Assembly: GCA_025057275.1 (NCBI GenBank)
Contig: JANWXQ010000041.1
Span: 1 to 64,000 of the forward strand
Length of the DNA: 64,000 nucleotides
Source of the DNA: Chitinophagales bacterium
GTDB lineage: Bacteria; Bacteroidota; Bacteroidia; Chitinophagales; UBA10324
Direction: 5' to 3'
The position numbers were made by a program, and so were the translations under genes. Shown one piece after another: positions 16,599 through 24,819 of this stretch (position 1 is the first letter of the stretch; every line of letters starts with the position of its first letter). Below the pieces are notes generated by a model, which was not told the origin of the DNA, did no database searches, and saw only the letters and a program-made list of their open reading frames with translations.

Positions 16599-17300
16599 TT
16601 AAAGGTCGCCCTCCATGGGGCGCATGACGATTTCTTCGATCACCGTTTGCGGACCGAGGATGTAAGCATTCCAGATGGCCTGAGCCAGATCCTGCGGTTT
16701 CATGAACCGGTGATGGGGGTGCAGGGAACCTTCCCACGAGCTGGTCCAGGTAGCCCCGGCAATAACGGCCGTCACCTTGATGTTAAACGGCGCAAGCTCC
16801 AAACGCAGGTTGCGCGTCAATCCCAGAAGGGCAAACTTGGTAACGCCGTAAGAGCCCCCGTTGGGATAGGCCTGAATACTTGCCGTGGAGCAAATGTTAA
16901 AAATATGGCCGCGCCGCTGCCGGATCATGCCTTTGCAGAACAGGCGGCTGAGGTAGTAGGCACTGTAGAGGTTTATCTTCATCAATTGCTCCAGCGTGCT
17001 TTCTTTTTCTTTATGAATTTGTCCGGCAACAAAAACTCCGGCATTGTTGATGAGTACATCGACGGCTTTCATGTGCCGCAACACCTCGGCAGCAAATTTT
17101 TTCGCCTGCTTTTTGTCGCCCACATCACAGGCCATGGTCATCAGCTCGCAGTCGGGGTGGCGTTCCTTCAGGTCTTTTTCCAGGCTTTTGAGGTCGGCTG
17201 CGGTACGTGCGCAAACGGCCAGGTGGCTGCCTTCGGAAGCAAACTTTTCCGTCAGCGCCCGGCCAATGCCACGGGTCGCTCCTGTAATGACCACATTCAT
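16599..17300 (-). CDS. Short-chain dehydrogenase/reductase (SDR)
   Basis: A 233-residue classical SDR oxidoreductase. The NAD(P) motif is TGATRGIG (6-13), NNAG follows at 85-88, and the catalytic residues are Ser138, Tyr151 and Lys155 (YGVTK). The nearby Arg in ARTAADL suggests NADP preference. The 3' part lacks the usual PG motif and reads VIAGATWT. The substrate is unknown; the MlaE-type gene is divergent and gives no clue. A promoter-like TATCTTAG (17316-17323, minus strand) lies 15 bases before the start. Confidence 0.88.
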   Translation of the reverse strand: MNVVITGATRGIGRALTEKFASEGSHLAVCARTAADLKSLEKDLKERHPDCELMTMACDVGDKKQAKKFAAEVLRHMKAVDVLINNAGVFVAGQIHKEKESTLEQLMKINLYSAYYLSRLFCKGMIRQRRGHIFNICSTASIQAYPNGGSYGVTKFALLGLTRNLRLELAPFNIKVTAVIAGATWTSSWEGSLHPHHRFMKPQDLAQAIWNAYILGPQTVIEEIVMRPMEGDL

Positions 17301-17315
17301 GGGCCAGCTTTGCAG

Positions 17316-17323
17316 CTAAGATA
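17316..17323 (-). promoter_or_regulatory. Probable -7 element for the SDR gene
   Basis: TATCTTAG on the minus strand matches TAnnTTTG at seven of eight positions, 15 bases before the ATG at 17300. Confidence 0.35.
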
Positions 17324-17374
17324 ACCGTTCCCCCACTTGTCCTGCGGGTTTTCAGGCCGTGCAACGCTCATGGT

Positions 17375-17382
17375 TATCTTTG
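17375..17382 (+). promoter_or_regulatory. -7 promoter element for the MlaE-type gene
   Basis: TATCTTTG is a full match to TAnnTTTG. It ends 5 bases before the ATG at 17388, so the transcript would be nearly leaderless. Confidence 0.55.
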
Positions 17383-17387
17383 GTGCG

Positions 17388-18134
17388 ATGATTTCGTTCC
17401 GCTTTTTTTACCACTTCGGGCGTTACCTGACGTTGTTGCGGAAGTGCTTCATTCATTTGGGTAAACGGTCGGTGTATTGGAACGAAACCATGCGACAGTG
17501 CGTGGATGTAGGCGTTGGTTCGCTGGTGATTGTTATCATTTTCTCTTTGTTTCTGGGAGCCGTTTTAACCGTTCAGACGGCCTATCAGTTCACCACTCCG
17601 CTGTTGTCGCGGTCCATCATCGGATCCATTGTAACCAACACAGCCATCATTGAAATGGCTCCTTCTGTCACCTGCCTGATTCTGGCCGGAAAGATTGGTT
17701 CCAGCATTGCTTCCGAACTGGGCACCATGCGCATTACCGAACAGATTGATGCGCTGGAAATGATGGGTGTCAACTCGGCTGCCTTTCTGGTGCTGCCCAA
17801 AATCATTGCCGGCACCGTTATGGTTCCGTTGCTGGTGATGATTGGCGGCTTCCTCCAGATCTGGATGGGCCTGATGGTCGGTGTCTGGACCGAGGTGCTC
17901 AGCGCTGAAGAATTCATGCAGGGCTCCATTCAGTACTTCATTCCCTTTACAGTCACCTTTGCGCTGATAAAAGCGACCACCTTCGGCTTCATTATCGCCT
18001 CCGTGGCCTCTTATCTGGGCTATTACACCTCCGGCGGCGCTTTGGAAGTCGGACGTTCTGCCACTCAGGCCGTAGTGGCCAGCTGCATGCTCATTTTGCT
18101 GTGGGATTACCTGCTGGCGCAGATGTTGCTCTAA
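17388..18134 (+). CDS. MlaE/YrbE-type ABC transporter permease
   Basis: A 248-residue permease of the MlaE family, which moves phospholipids between the inner and outer membranes. Hallmarks are the long hydrophobic helices, SSIASELGTMRITEQIDAL (the coupling-helix region) and the C-terminal GGALEVGRSATQAVV. The ATG at 17388 follows the promoter at 17375-17382 and fits family N-termini; the open frame extends to 17337. The ATPase gene starts 3 bases downstream, so the two form one operon. No MCE-domain (MlaD) gene follows in the window. Confidence 0.92.
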   Translation: MISFRFFYHFGRYLTLLRKCFIHLGKRSVYWNETMRQCVDVGVGSLVIVIIFSLFLGAVLTVQTAYQFTTPLLSRSIIGSIVTNTAIIEMAPSVTCLILAGKIGSSIASELGTMRITEQIDALEMMGVNSAAFLVLPKIIAGTVMVPLLVMIGGFLQIWMGLMVGVWTEVLSAEEFMQGSIQYFIPFTVTFALIKATTFGFIIASVASYLGYYTSGGALEVGRSATQAVVASCMLILLWDYLLAQMLL

Positions 18135-18137
18135 GGC

Positions 18138-18899
18138 ATGATTGAAGTCCGCAGCCTGTACAAATCGTTCGGCGACAAAGTCGTGCTCTCCGACGTCTTT
18201 GCCCGTTTTGAACCGGCCCGCACCAGCCTGATCATCGGTGCCAGCGGCTCGGGCAAAACCGTGCTCATGAAATGTATGGTGGGCCTGATTGAGCCCGACA
18301 AAGGCCAGGTGATTTACGACGGAGCTTCCGACCTGATAGCACTTCCCGAAACCGAACGCCGACGCATCCGCCAGCAAATCGGTATGCTGTTTCAGGGTTC
18401 CGCCTTGTTTGATTCCATGAACGTGGAGGAAAACGTGATGTTTCCGCTGACCATGTTCACCAAAATGACGTATAAGGAAAAATTGCATCGCGTGAACGAA
18501 TGCCTGGAACGCGTCAATCTCAGCCACACCAACCGCTTGATGCCCAGCGAGCTGAGTGGCGGAATGAAAAAACGCGTAGGCATTGCCCGCGCCATAGTCA
18601 TGAATCCGCGTTATTTGTTTTGCGATGAGCCCAACAGCGGCCTGGACCCCCAGACAGCGATTCGCATAGATGAACTGATCCGCGAAATCACTTTGGAATA
18701 CCGCATCACCACCATCATTAACACCCATGATCTGAACAGCGTCATCGGCATAGGCGACTACATCGTCTTTTTGTTTCAGGGAAAAAAGGAATGGGAAGGC
18801 GATAGGTATTCGGTGTTGCGCTCCGACAATCAGGCGCTCAACGATTTTGTGTTCGCCTCGCGGTATTTTAAGGAGATCCGCGATCAGCTGGTCGGCTGA
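18138..18899 (+). CDS. MlaF-type ABC transporter ATP-binding protein
   Basis: A 253-residue ABC ATPase that powers the adjacent MlaE-type permease in lipid transport. The Walker A motif is GASGSGKT (34-41), the signature is LSGGMKKR, and Walker B is [12 protein letters not shown], with His in NTHDLNS as the switch. NSGLDP with Asn before Ser is typical of the MlaF branch. The start is 3 bases after the permease stop, which indicates translational coupling. A new promoter for sucD follows within 30 bases, so the operon ends here and no substrate-binding MCE subunit is encoded nearby. Confidence 0.93.
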   Translation: MIEVRSLYKSFGDKVVLSDVFARFEPARTSLIIGASGSGKTVLMKCMVGLIEPDKGQVIYDGASDLIALPETERRRIRQQIGMLFQGSALFDSMNVEENVMFPLTMFTKMTYKEKLHRVNECLERVNLSHTNRLMPSELSGGMKKRVGIARAIVMNPRYLFCDEPNSGLDPQTAIRIDELIREITLEYRITTIINTHDLNSVIGIGDYIVFLFQGKKEWEGDRYSVLRSDNQALNDFVFASRYFKEIRDQLVG

Positions 18900-18926
18900 G
18901 GGCCGGCCGACTAACAGGCCAGCAGT

Positions 18927-18934
18927 TATCTTTG
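18927..18934 (+). promoter_or_regulatory. -7 promoter element for sucD
   Basis: TATCTTTG is a full match to TAnnTTTG. The start codon is 45 bases downstream. Confidence 0.5.
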
Positions 18935-18978
18935 ACGCACCGGCGCCCCGTTGCGGCTCCGGTCAACCGCAAACAGTT

Positions 18979-19863
18979 ATGAGCATATTGGTGAACAGCA
19001 GCTCCCGCGTTTTGGTTCAAGGCTTTACCGGTCAGGAAGGCACCTTCCATGCTTCCCAAATGCTGGAATACGGAACGCAGGTAGTGGGGGGCATTACTCC
19101 GGGCAAGGGCGGGCAGATGCATTTGGAACGCCCTGTGTTTAATACCGTGGAAGAAGGCGTCCGACACACCGGTGCCGATGTTTCCATCATCTTCGTTCCA
19201 CCGGCATTTGCGGCCGATGCCATTTTGGAAGCCGCCGACGCGGGAATTCAACTGATCGTTTGCATCACCGAGGGCATCCCCGTTCAGGACATGTTGCGCG
19301 CCCGCGCTTTCGTGCGTCAGAAAGGCAGCCGTCTTATCGGCCCCAATTGCCCGGGCATCATCACTCCCGGCGAGGCTAAGGTGGGCATTATGCCAGGCTT
19401 TGTGTTCAAAAAAGGAAGCATTGGCATCGTGTCCAAATCGGGAACGCTTACCTACGAAGCGGCCGATCAGGTGGTGCAGGCGGGTCTGGGCATCAGCACG
19501 GCCATTGGCGTGGGCGGCGATCCCATCATCGGAACGTCTATTCGCGAAGCGGTAGAGTTGTTCATGAACGACCCGGAAACCACCGGCATTGTGCTTATTG
19601 GCGAAATCGGCGGCAGTATGGAAGCAGAGGCCGCCCGCTGGATTCAGTCCGACGGCAACCGCAAACCCGTAGTCGGCTTCATTGCCGGCCGAACGGCGCC
19701 ACCTGGCCGGCGCATGGGCCATGCCGGAGCCATCGTGGGCGGCCGCGACGACACGGCTGAAGCCAAAATGCACATCATGAAACAGTGTGGTCTCATCGTA
19801 GCCGAAAGTCCTGCCCAGATTGGCGACCTGATGGCCAGCGCCCTTCGTGTTCCGGCAATCTGA
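18979..19863 (+). CDS. sucD: Succinate-CoA ligase, alpha subunit
   Basis: Alpha subunit (294 residues) of succinyl-CoA synthetase, the TCA-cycle enzyme that makes ATP or GTP from succinyl-CoA. The CoA-binding domain shows FTGQEGTFH and GGITPGKGG, then [12 protein letters not shown]. The ligase domain has the active-site phosphohistidine in GHAGAIVGG, before RDDTAEAK. The ATG at 18979 is chosen because the promoter at 18927-18934 excludes the earlier in-frame start. The beta subunit sucC, usually next to it in many bacteria, is not in this window. The 101-base gap to fabG shows no clear promoter. Confidence 0.96.
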   Translation: MSILVNSSSRVLVQGFTGQEGTFHASQMLEYGTQVVGGITPGKGGQMHLERPVFNTVEEGVRHTGADVSIIFVPPAFAADAILEAADAGIQLIVCITEGIPVQDMLRARAFVRQKGSRLIGPNCPGIITPGEAKVGIMPGFVFKKGSIGIVSKSGTLTYEAADQVVQAGLGISTAIGVGGDPIIGTSIREAVELFMNDPETTGIVLIGEIGGSMEAEAARWIQSDGNRKPVVGFIAGRTAPPGRRMGHAGAIVGGRDDTAEAKMHIMKQCGLIVAESPAQIGDLMASALRVPAI

Positions 19864-19964
19864 TTGGTTCGTTCGCTGATGCCCGGGACATTCCAAAACA
19901 GGCAGACCCATTTGCACCTGGAGAAAAAACGCAATACGTACCCAATAAGAAATTAAACAAATCC

Positions 19965-20711
19965 ATGAAACTTCTGGAAGGAAAAACAGCACTCATAACC
20001 GGCGCTTCACGAGGCATCGGCCAGGCCATTGCCCTTCGCTTTGCCGAGCAGGGGGCTCACATTGCCTTCACCTATCTGTCGTCGGCAGAAAAAGCCATGG
20101 CTCTGGAAAATCAACTGCATGCGCAGGGGGTGCGGGCCATAGGCTATCGCTCCGATGCCGCTTCGTTTACCGAGGCGGAAAAACTGGTGAATAACGTGCT
20201 GATGGAATTTCAGCATGTAGATATTGTGGTCAACAATGCCGGCATCACCCGCGACAACCTTATCCTGCGCATGAGCGAGCAGCAGTGGGATGAAGTCCTG
20301 AACACTAACCTGAAATCGGCTTTCAACATTTGCAAGCAGGTTATCCGGCCGATGATGAAAAGCCGGGGTGGTTCCATCATCAACATCAGCAGCATCGTGG
20401 GCCTGACCGGAAATGCCGGGCAAACCAATTATGCTGCCTCTAAAGCCGGTCTGATTGGTTTTACCAAATCGTTGGCCAAGGAATTGGGTTCGCGAAACAT
20501 TCGCTGCAATGTGGTTGCCCCCGGATTCATAGAAACAGATATGACGCATGGCCTGACCGAAGAGGTAAAAGCGCAATACATCAAAAACATACCTCTGGGC
20601 CGCTACGGCAGCCCCGATGAAGTGGCCCGCGTTTGCCTGTTTCTCGCCAGTGACCTGTCGGCTTATGTTACCGGTCAGGTGCTGTCTGTTTGTGGCGGAC
20701 TCAATAGCTGA
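19965..20711 (+). CDS. fabG: 3-oxoacyl-[acyl-carrier-protein] reductase
   Basis: NADPH-dependent SDR of 248 residues that reduces 3-oxoacyl-ACP in fatty-acid synthesis. The motifs are TGASRGIG (12-19), NNAGITRDNL (90-99), and the triad Ser143, Tyr156, Lys160 (NYAASK). The C-terminal PGFIETDMT and YVTGQVLSVCGG match FabG closely. The ATG at 19965 matches normal FabG N-termini; the frame stays open back into the end of sucD. No other fab gene is adjacent. Assignment to FabG over other SDRs rests on the full-length motif pattern. Confidence 0.92.
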   Translation: MKLLEGKTALITGASRGIGQAIALRFAEQGAHIAFTYLSSAEKAMALENQLHAQGVRAIGYRSDAASFTEAEKLVNNVLMEFQHVDIVVNNAGITRDNLILRMSEQQWDEVLNTNLKSAFNICKQVIRPMMKSRGGSIINISSIVGLTGNAGQTNYAASKAGLIGFTKSLAKELGSRNIRCNVVAPGFIETDMTHGLTEEVKAQYIKNIPLGRYGSPDEVARVCLFLASDLSAYVTGQVLSVCGGLNS

Positions 20712-20732
20712 GCGTTGCCGTCGTTGGAGTTG

Positions 20733-20740
20733 TAGGTTTG
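20733..20740 (+). promoter_or_regulatory. -7 promoter element for the vWA-like membrane protein gene
   Basis: TAGGTTTG is a full match to TAnnTTTG, 25 bases before the GTG at 20766. Confidence 0.45.
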
Positions 20741-20765
20741 CACGCAACGCATTCCATCCCCGATC

Positions 20766-22889
20766 GTGTCGCTGACGTTTACCTGGCCGTGGTGGTATCT
20801 GGTGTTGCTGGTGGTGGTGGCCAGCCTGCTTGCGTTTTGGTTGTATTACCGCGACGCGCATTTTGCCGGTCTGGGCCGGTCATTCCGCCCGTTGTGGTGG
20901 CTGCTGGCGGCCCTGCGCTGGCTTACCGTCGCTTTGGTGCTGTTTCTGCTCTCATCCCCGTTGCTGCGCTCTACGCTGACCCGGTTGGAAAAACCGGTGG
21001 TCGTTTTCCTTCAGGATGAGAGCCAGTCGGTAGCGTTTCCCACCTCTGCCGATTCCGCAGCGTATGTCGCTGCCTTGGGGCGATTGCTCAGCAGGCTGGA
21101 AAGCAGTTATACCGTGCGTACGTTTGGTTTTGGTGCGGCCCTTACCGAACCGGCAACCTTTTCGTTTCGTCAGCCGGCCACCAACCTGTCGGCAGCCTTG
21201 CAGGAAATTGCCGACCGGTTCAGCGGGCAACACCTGGGTGCTGTGATTCTGGCCAGCGACGGCATCTTCAACCAGGGGAGCAATCCGGTTTATGTGGCTG
21301 AAAAGCTGCCTGTGCCCGTTTACACCATTGCATTGGGTGATACCAGCATGCGTCGCGATGCTGCCGTACTGGATGTGCAGACCAACCGGATTGCTTATCT
21401 GGGCAATTTTTTTCCGGTACGTGTGGACCTCAGTGCTCAGGACTGCTTGGGCGAATCCACCGTTCTGTCGCTTTACGAAGTGAGTGAAGGCGGGCAGCAA
21501 CTGGTGGCCTCGCAATCTGTGGAATTCAGCAGCAACAGCGTTCATCTGACCCGGCAGTTTATTCTCAAGGCATCGGTTGCCGGCACCAGGCATTATCGCC
21601 TCGTGCTGCAGGCGGTGAAGGGTGAACTGACGGAAGTTAACAACGTGCGCGAATTTTTTGTTGAGGTTCAGGAAAAGAAACAACGCATCCTGGTGCTTGC
21701 CCCCGGTCCTCATCCCGATATCGGCGCCATACGCCAGGCTCTGGAAAGCACCGGCAATTACCAGGTTGAGGTGCTGCTGGACCTGGCCCGGCAACCCGAT
21801 TGGAATCAGTATCTGCTGGTCGTGCTGTACCAGTTGCCCGCCATAGGCGAACCGGCTTCGGAGGCGCTGCAAGCCCTTCGTCGCATGAACAAGCCGCTGC
21901 TGTTTGTGCTGGGCGCGCAAACCTCGGTTTCGCTATTCAATCAGGCCCAGTCGCTGCTGACGATATCCGGAAACAACCAATCGATTACGGAAGCTTTACC
22001 GCTGCTGCAGCCATCGTTCAGCTTGTTTACCGTTCCGGAAGCGTGGCGCGAGCAGTTTACCGCCTTTCCTCCCTTGCTTACTCCTTTCGGCGATTACCGA
22101 CCGGCTGCCGGTACCTCGCTGCTTTTGAAGCAGAAAATCGGAACAGTGGCAACCGAATATCCGTTGTTGCTGTTTCGGGAAGACCTCAATGGCCGCAGCG
22201 CCATCATTTGCGGTGAAGGGCTGTGGCGTTGGCGTTTGTGGGAATACCGGCAGCATCAGCATCATGCCGTGGTGGACGGATTGCTTTCTTCCGTGGTGCA
22301 GTATCTGTTGGCTCAGAGGGAGCGGGAGCCGTTTCGGGTCTGGCTGCAGCAAGGGCGTAGTCAGCAACGCACCGCTTTGGTCAGTGAAAGCGAGCCCCTG
22401 CAGTTCATGGCCGAACTGGTTAACGATGCCGGAGAGTACATCAACGACCCCGATGTTTTGATTACCCTGGTGAATCAGGAAGGAAAAGAATATCCTATGA
22501 CATTTAACCGCGACGGCAATGCTTATTCCCTTCAGGCTGGTTTTTTTCCACAGGGTAGCTACTCCTGGACAGCGCGCACCGAATGGAACAACCGCACATA
22601 CACGGCTTCAGGCCGGTTCCTCATTGCCCAGGTGAAACAGGAGTTTTCCAACCTGCGGGCCGACCATCAGCTACTGTATCAGATCAGTAGCAGTACAGGC
22701 GGACAGTTGATTTACCCCCGGCAGGTGGAACAACTGGCCGACACGCTGCAACGGTCAACCGCGCTGCGCCCCCTGCTGTTTTCCACGACACGCACCCAGC
22801 CGCTGATTAACGTGCGGTGGCTTCTGGCCCTGTTGCTCCTGTTGCTTGCCGCAGAATGGGTGCTACGCAAATACTATGGTACCTATTGA
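20766..22889 (+). CDS. Large membrane protein with von Willebrand A-like region, unknown function
   Basis: A 707-residue protein of a family common in Bacteroidota but without known function. Two transmembrane helices at the N-terminus (about 10-28 and 42-62) and one at the C-terminus (WLLALLLLLLAAEWVL) anchor a large periplasmic part. After the second helix, VVVFLQDESQS resembles the metal-binding DxSxS strand of vWA domains, with Glu-Ser variation. A vWA-like strand GAVILASDGIFNQGS and later strands follow, and then a gatase-like segment (ILVLAPGPHPDIGAIRQAL). The GTG at 20766 is chosen as start because it lies just after a promoter; no ATG is near. An intrinsic terminator follows. Confidence 0.72.
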   Translation: MSLTFTWPWWYLVLLVVVASLLAFWLYYRDAHFAGLGRSFRPLWWLLAALRWLTVALVLFLLSSPLLRSTLTRLEKPVVVFLQDESQSVAFPTSADSAAYVAALGRLLSRLESSYTVRTFGFGAALTEPATFSFRQPATNLSAALQEIADRFSGQHLGAVILASDGIFNQGSNPVYVAEKLPVPVYTIALGDTSMRRDAAVLDVQTNRIAYLGNFFPVRVDLSAQDCLGESTVLSLYEVSEGGQQLVASQSVEFSSNSVHLTRQFILKASVAGTRHYRLVLQAVKGELTEVNNVREFFVEVQEKKQRILVLAPGPHPDIGAIRQALESTGNYQVEVLLDLARQPDWNQYLLVVLYQLPAIGEPASEALQALRRMNKPLLFVLGAQTSVSLFNQAQSLLTISGNNQSITEALPLLQPSFSLFTVPEAWREQFTAFPPLLTPFGDYRPAAGTSLLLKQKIGTVATEYPLLLFREDLNGRSAIICGEGLWRWRLWEYRQHQHHAVVDGLLSSVVQYLLAQREREPFRVWLQQGRSQQRTALVSESEPLQFMAELVNDAGEYINDPDVLITLVNQEGKEYPMTFNRDGNAYSLQAGFFPQGSYSWTARTEWNNRTYTASGRFLIAQVKQEFSNLRADHQLLYQISSSTGGQLIYPRQVEQLADTLQRSTALRPLLFSTTRTQPLINVRWLLALLLLLLAAEWVLRKYYGTY

Positions 22890-22919
22890 CCTGAGGCCTT
22901 GTCGTCGCTTCAGGTTTTT
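22889..22919 (+). terminator. Intrinsic terminator after the vWA-like gene
   Basis: A nine-pair stem (ACCTGAGGC with GCTTCAGGT, one G-T pair) and nine-base loop are followed by a short T run. It overlaps the end of the convergent barrel gene on the minus strand. Confidence 0.65.
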
Positions 22920-23602
22920 GGCTTGCCCCCGAAAACATAGCGCACGCGGAACGATAACAGATTATGGTACATGCCCCGGTTAACAAAATTGCTGGATCCG
23001 TAATAGCCCATCGGAACGATGGAATAGGCGAAGCGAACGTTCAGCTGAAACTGGGGCGTAACCAGATAATTACCTTCGGCAGTTACCATAAAGTTTTGTC
23101 GCTTCAGGCAGATGTATTCGGGCTGAATGATTCCGATGTCGGGTCGCGACGAACAAATGCTGGCATCCGGCTGTTCAATTTGGTTGGCAAATCGCTGTTG
23201 GTTAATCAGGCGTGCAAAGGCAAAACCTGCTCCGAAGTTTATTGCTTCTTTTTCCTGGAAATGCAACAGCACGGGCACAACGGCATAATCGTAACGGGTC
23301 AGAAATTCCAGGGGAAGTCCCTGCCGAACCCGGCTCTTGGCTCCCTGCTGGCTGTACAGAATTTCGGTGGAAACAAAAAATCTGGGGGATATGGGAATCT
23401 GACCATAAAATCCTGCGTTCAATCCCACCTTGGTATAGCCGGCATAGTCGTCGCCATCTACCTGAGAGGCATTGATGCCAAGCACCACTCCGCCGCGAAT
23501 TCCCAATCGCAGTGCATCGCTGGCCTGTGCCCGACAGGGATGTTGTAACCCCAACAGGGATATCGCCATCCCTGTGCATATCGCCAAAGCAATGGCTTTC
23601 AT
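22910..23602 (-). CDS. PorT-like outer-membrane beta-barrel protein
   Basis: A 230-residue exported protein. The signal peptide is about residues 1-25, ending PCRAQA. The rest is alternating beta strands typical of small Bacteroidota barrels annotated as 'porin family / outer membrane beta-barrel' (for example RLGIRGGVVLGINAS and FFVSTEILYSQQGAKS). The motif STEILYSQQGAK is characteristic of that PorT-like group. Two or three Cys sit in one loop (SICSSRPD, YICLKR). The ATG at 23602 is used because a perfect -7 box lies 20 bases upstream. The function cannot be told; membership in a PorT-like group does not prove a role in T9SS. Confidence 0.78.
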   Translation of the reverse strand: MKAIALAICTGMAISLLGLQHPCRAQASDALRLGIRGGVVLGINASQVDGDDYAGYTKVGLNAGFYGQIPISPRFFVSTEILYSQQGAKSRVRQGLPLEFLTRYDYAVVPVLLHFQEKEAINFGAGFAFARLINQQRFANQIEQPDASICSSRPDIGIIQPEYICLKRQNFMVTAEGNYLVTPQFQLNVRFAYSIVPMGYYGSSNFVNRGMYHNLLSFRVRYVFGGKPKT

Positions 23603-23622
23603 GACCGCTATATCTTTAGCCC

Positions 23623-23630
23623 CAAACCTA
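23623..23630 (-). promoter_or_regulatory. -7 promoter element for the outer-membrane barrel gene
   Basis: TAGGTTTG on the minus strand is a full match to TAnnTTTG, 20 bases before the ATG at 23602. Confidence 0.5.
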
Positions 23631-23673
23631 AGCATGCGCCGTTAATAAGTCTGTAAACCGCCTCCTGCCTTCT

Positions 23674-23946
23674 ATGTTCCGCTACACGCCAAGCACCCTT
23701 CACAAACTGGAACAACTGTTCCGGGAAATGCATTACGAAATCCGTTACGAAAAGGGCAGTTTTCGCTCGGGATACTGCCTTATTCACGATAAGAAGGTCA
23801 TCGTCATCAACCGGTTTCTGGAAACCGAGGCGCGCATCAATGCCCTGCTGGAAATCCTCGCATCTGTTGAAGTTAACTCTGAAGGCCTGTCCGAAACCTC
23901 CCTGTCGTTACTCCGTCAGATCCGGCCCATAACCGCCACGGCGTGA
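23674..23946 (+). CDS. Conserved hypothetical protein (90 residues)
   Basis: A small cytoplasmic protein without signal peptide or membrane segment; I recognise only that similar genes occur in Bacteroidota. It is predicted alpha/beta, with an N-terminal helix (TLHKLEQLFREM), a beta hairpin (YEIRYEKGSF, KKVIVINRF) and a long C-terminal helix. Its stop overlaps the start of the following metallo-hydrolase (GTGA), so the two are translationally coupled and may work together. A weak promoter-like TAAGTCTG lies at 23646-23653. Confidence 0.75.
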   Translation: MFRYTPSTLHKLEQLFREMHYEIRYEKGSFRSGYCLIHDKKVIVINRFLETEARINALLEILASVEVNSEGLSETSLSLLRQIRPITATA

Positions 23947-24710
23947 AAATTACTTTTTTGGGAACAGGCACCTCGCAGGGCATTCCCGTCATTGCCTGTT
24001 CCTGCCCGGTCTGTTGTTCGGTGGATCCGCGCGACAACCGGCTGCGGTCCTCTTTGCTGGTGACCGCCGATTCGGTTCAGTTCTGCATTGATTCCGGACC
24101 TGATTTCCGCCAGCAGATGTTGCGCTCGCGGGTAACGCATCTGGATGCGCTGCTGTTTACTCATGCGCATAAGGATCACACCGCCGGCCTGGATGATGTG
24201 CGCGCCTTCAACTACTTCAGCGGCCAGCCCATGCCCGTGTATGCCACCGCTGCCGTGCAGGAGGCTATACGCCGCGAGTTCAGCTATGCCTTTGACCCCG
24301 GCAATACGTATCCGGGTTTGCCCCGCATTCATTTTCATTTGATAGAAAATGAACCTTTTTTCATTGGAAAAGAAAAAATCATTCCCATCAAGGTGTATCA
24401 CGCCGGCATGCCTGTGCTGGGTTTCCGAATGGGAGACGTAACCTATATCACCGATGCCAATTACATCCCGACCGCTGAAATGCGAAAAATTCAGGGCAGC
24501 CGCATCTTTATCGTCAACGCCCTGCGCCATCATCCGCACGTGTCTCATTTTTCCCTGAACGAAGCCCTTGAAATAGCGCGTGCCGTTCAGGCCGAACAAA
24601 CCTTTCTCACTCACATCAGCCATCAGATGGGATTGCATGCGGAAGTGGAAGCCAGCCTGCCTACGGGCATCCGTCTGGCTTACGACATGTTAACCCTGGA
24701 ACTGCATTGA
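23943..24710 (+). CDS. PhnP-like metallo-beta-lactamase-fold hydrolase
   Basis: A 255-residue MBL-fold enzyme with the binuclear metal motif HAHKDH (74-79), further ligands in the NALRHHPHVSH region and a late His in LTHISHQ. The N-terminus FLGTGTSQGIPV and the Cys cluster CSCPVC (19-24) are typical of the PhnP branch, whose members hydrolyse cyclic phosphodiesters and carry an extra structural zinc. The exact substrate here is unknown. The GTG start overlaps the upstream stop by four bases. No phosphonate genes are nearby, so a role in C-P lyase metabolism is not supported. Confidence 0.88.
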   Translation: MKITFLGTGTSQGIPVIACSCPVCCSVDPRDNRLRSSLLVTADSVQFCIDSGPDFRQQMLRSRVTHLDALLFTHAHKDHTAGLDDVRAFNYFSGQPMPVYATAAVQEAIRREFSYAFDPGNTYPGLPRIHFHLIENEPFFIGKEKIIPIKVYHAGMPVLGFRMGDVTYITDANYIPTAEMRKIQGSRIFIVNALRHHPHVSHFSLNEALEIARAVQAEQTFLTHISHQMGLHAEVEASLPTGIRLAYDMLTLELH

Positions 24711-24732
24711 GGTCTTGTTGATTCCTTTGCAT

Positions 24733-24754
24733 CTCAAGTCTTGAGGATTTTTTT
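24733..24754 (+). terminator. Possible weak intrinsic terminator
   Basis: A short five-pair hairpin (CTCAA, loop GTC, TTGAG) is followed by GA and seven T residues. It lies just after the PhnP-like gene; the stem is short, so confidence is low. Confidence 0.35.
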
Positions 24755-24819
24755 CTGTCTGGAAAAAAAATTATTTTTATACTCGCAAAGAGGAAAACTA
24801 TGGTGTAACCAAAAACTGT

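Noticed and set aside
17565-18728. Minus-strand open frame of 387 codons across the Mla genes
   Set aside because: Very His/Gln/Ala-rich, no domain, and antisense to a clear permease and ATPase pair.
18868-19992. Minus-strand open frame of 374 codons opposite sucD
   Set aside because: Antisense to a strongly conserved gene, with biased shadow composition and no start signals.
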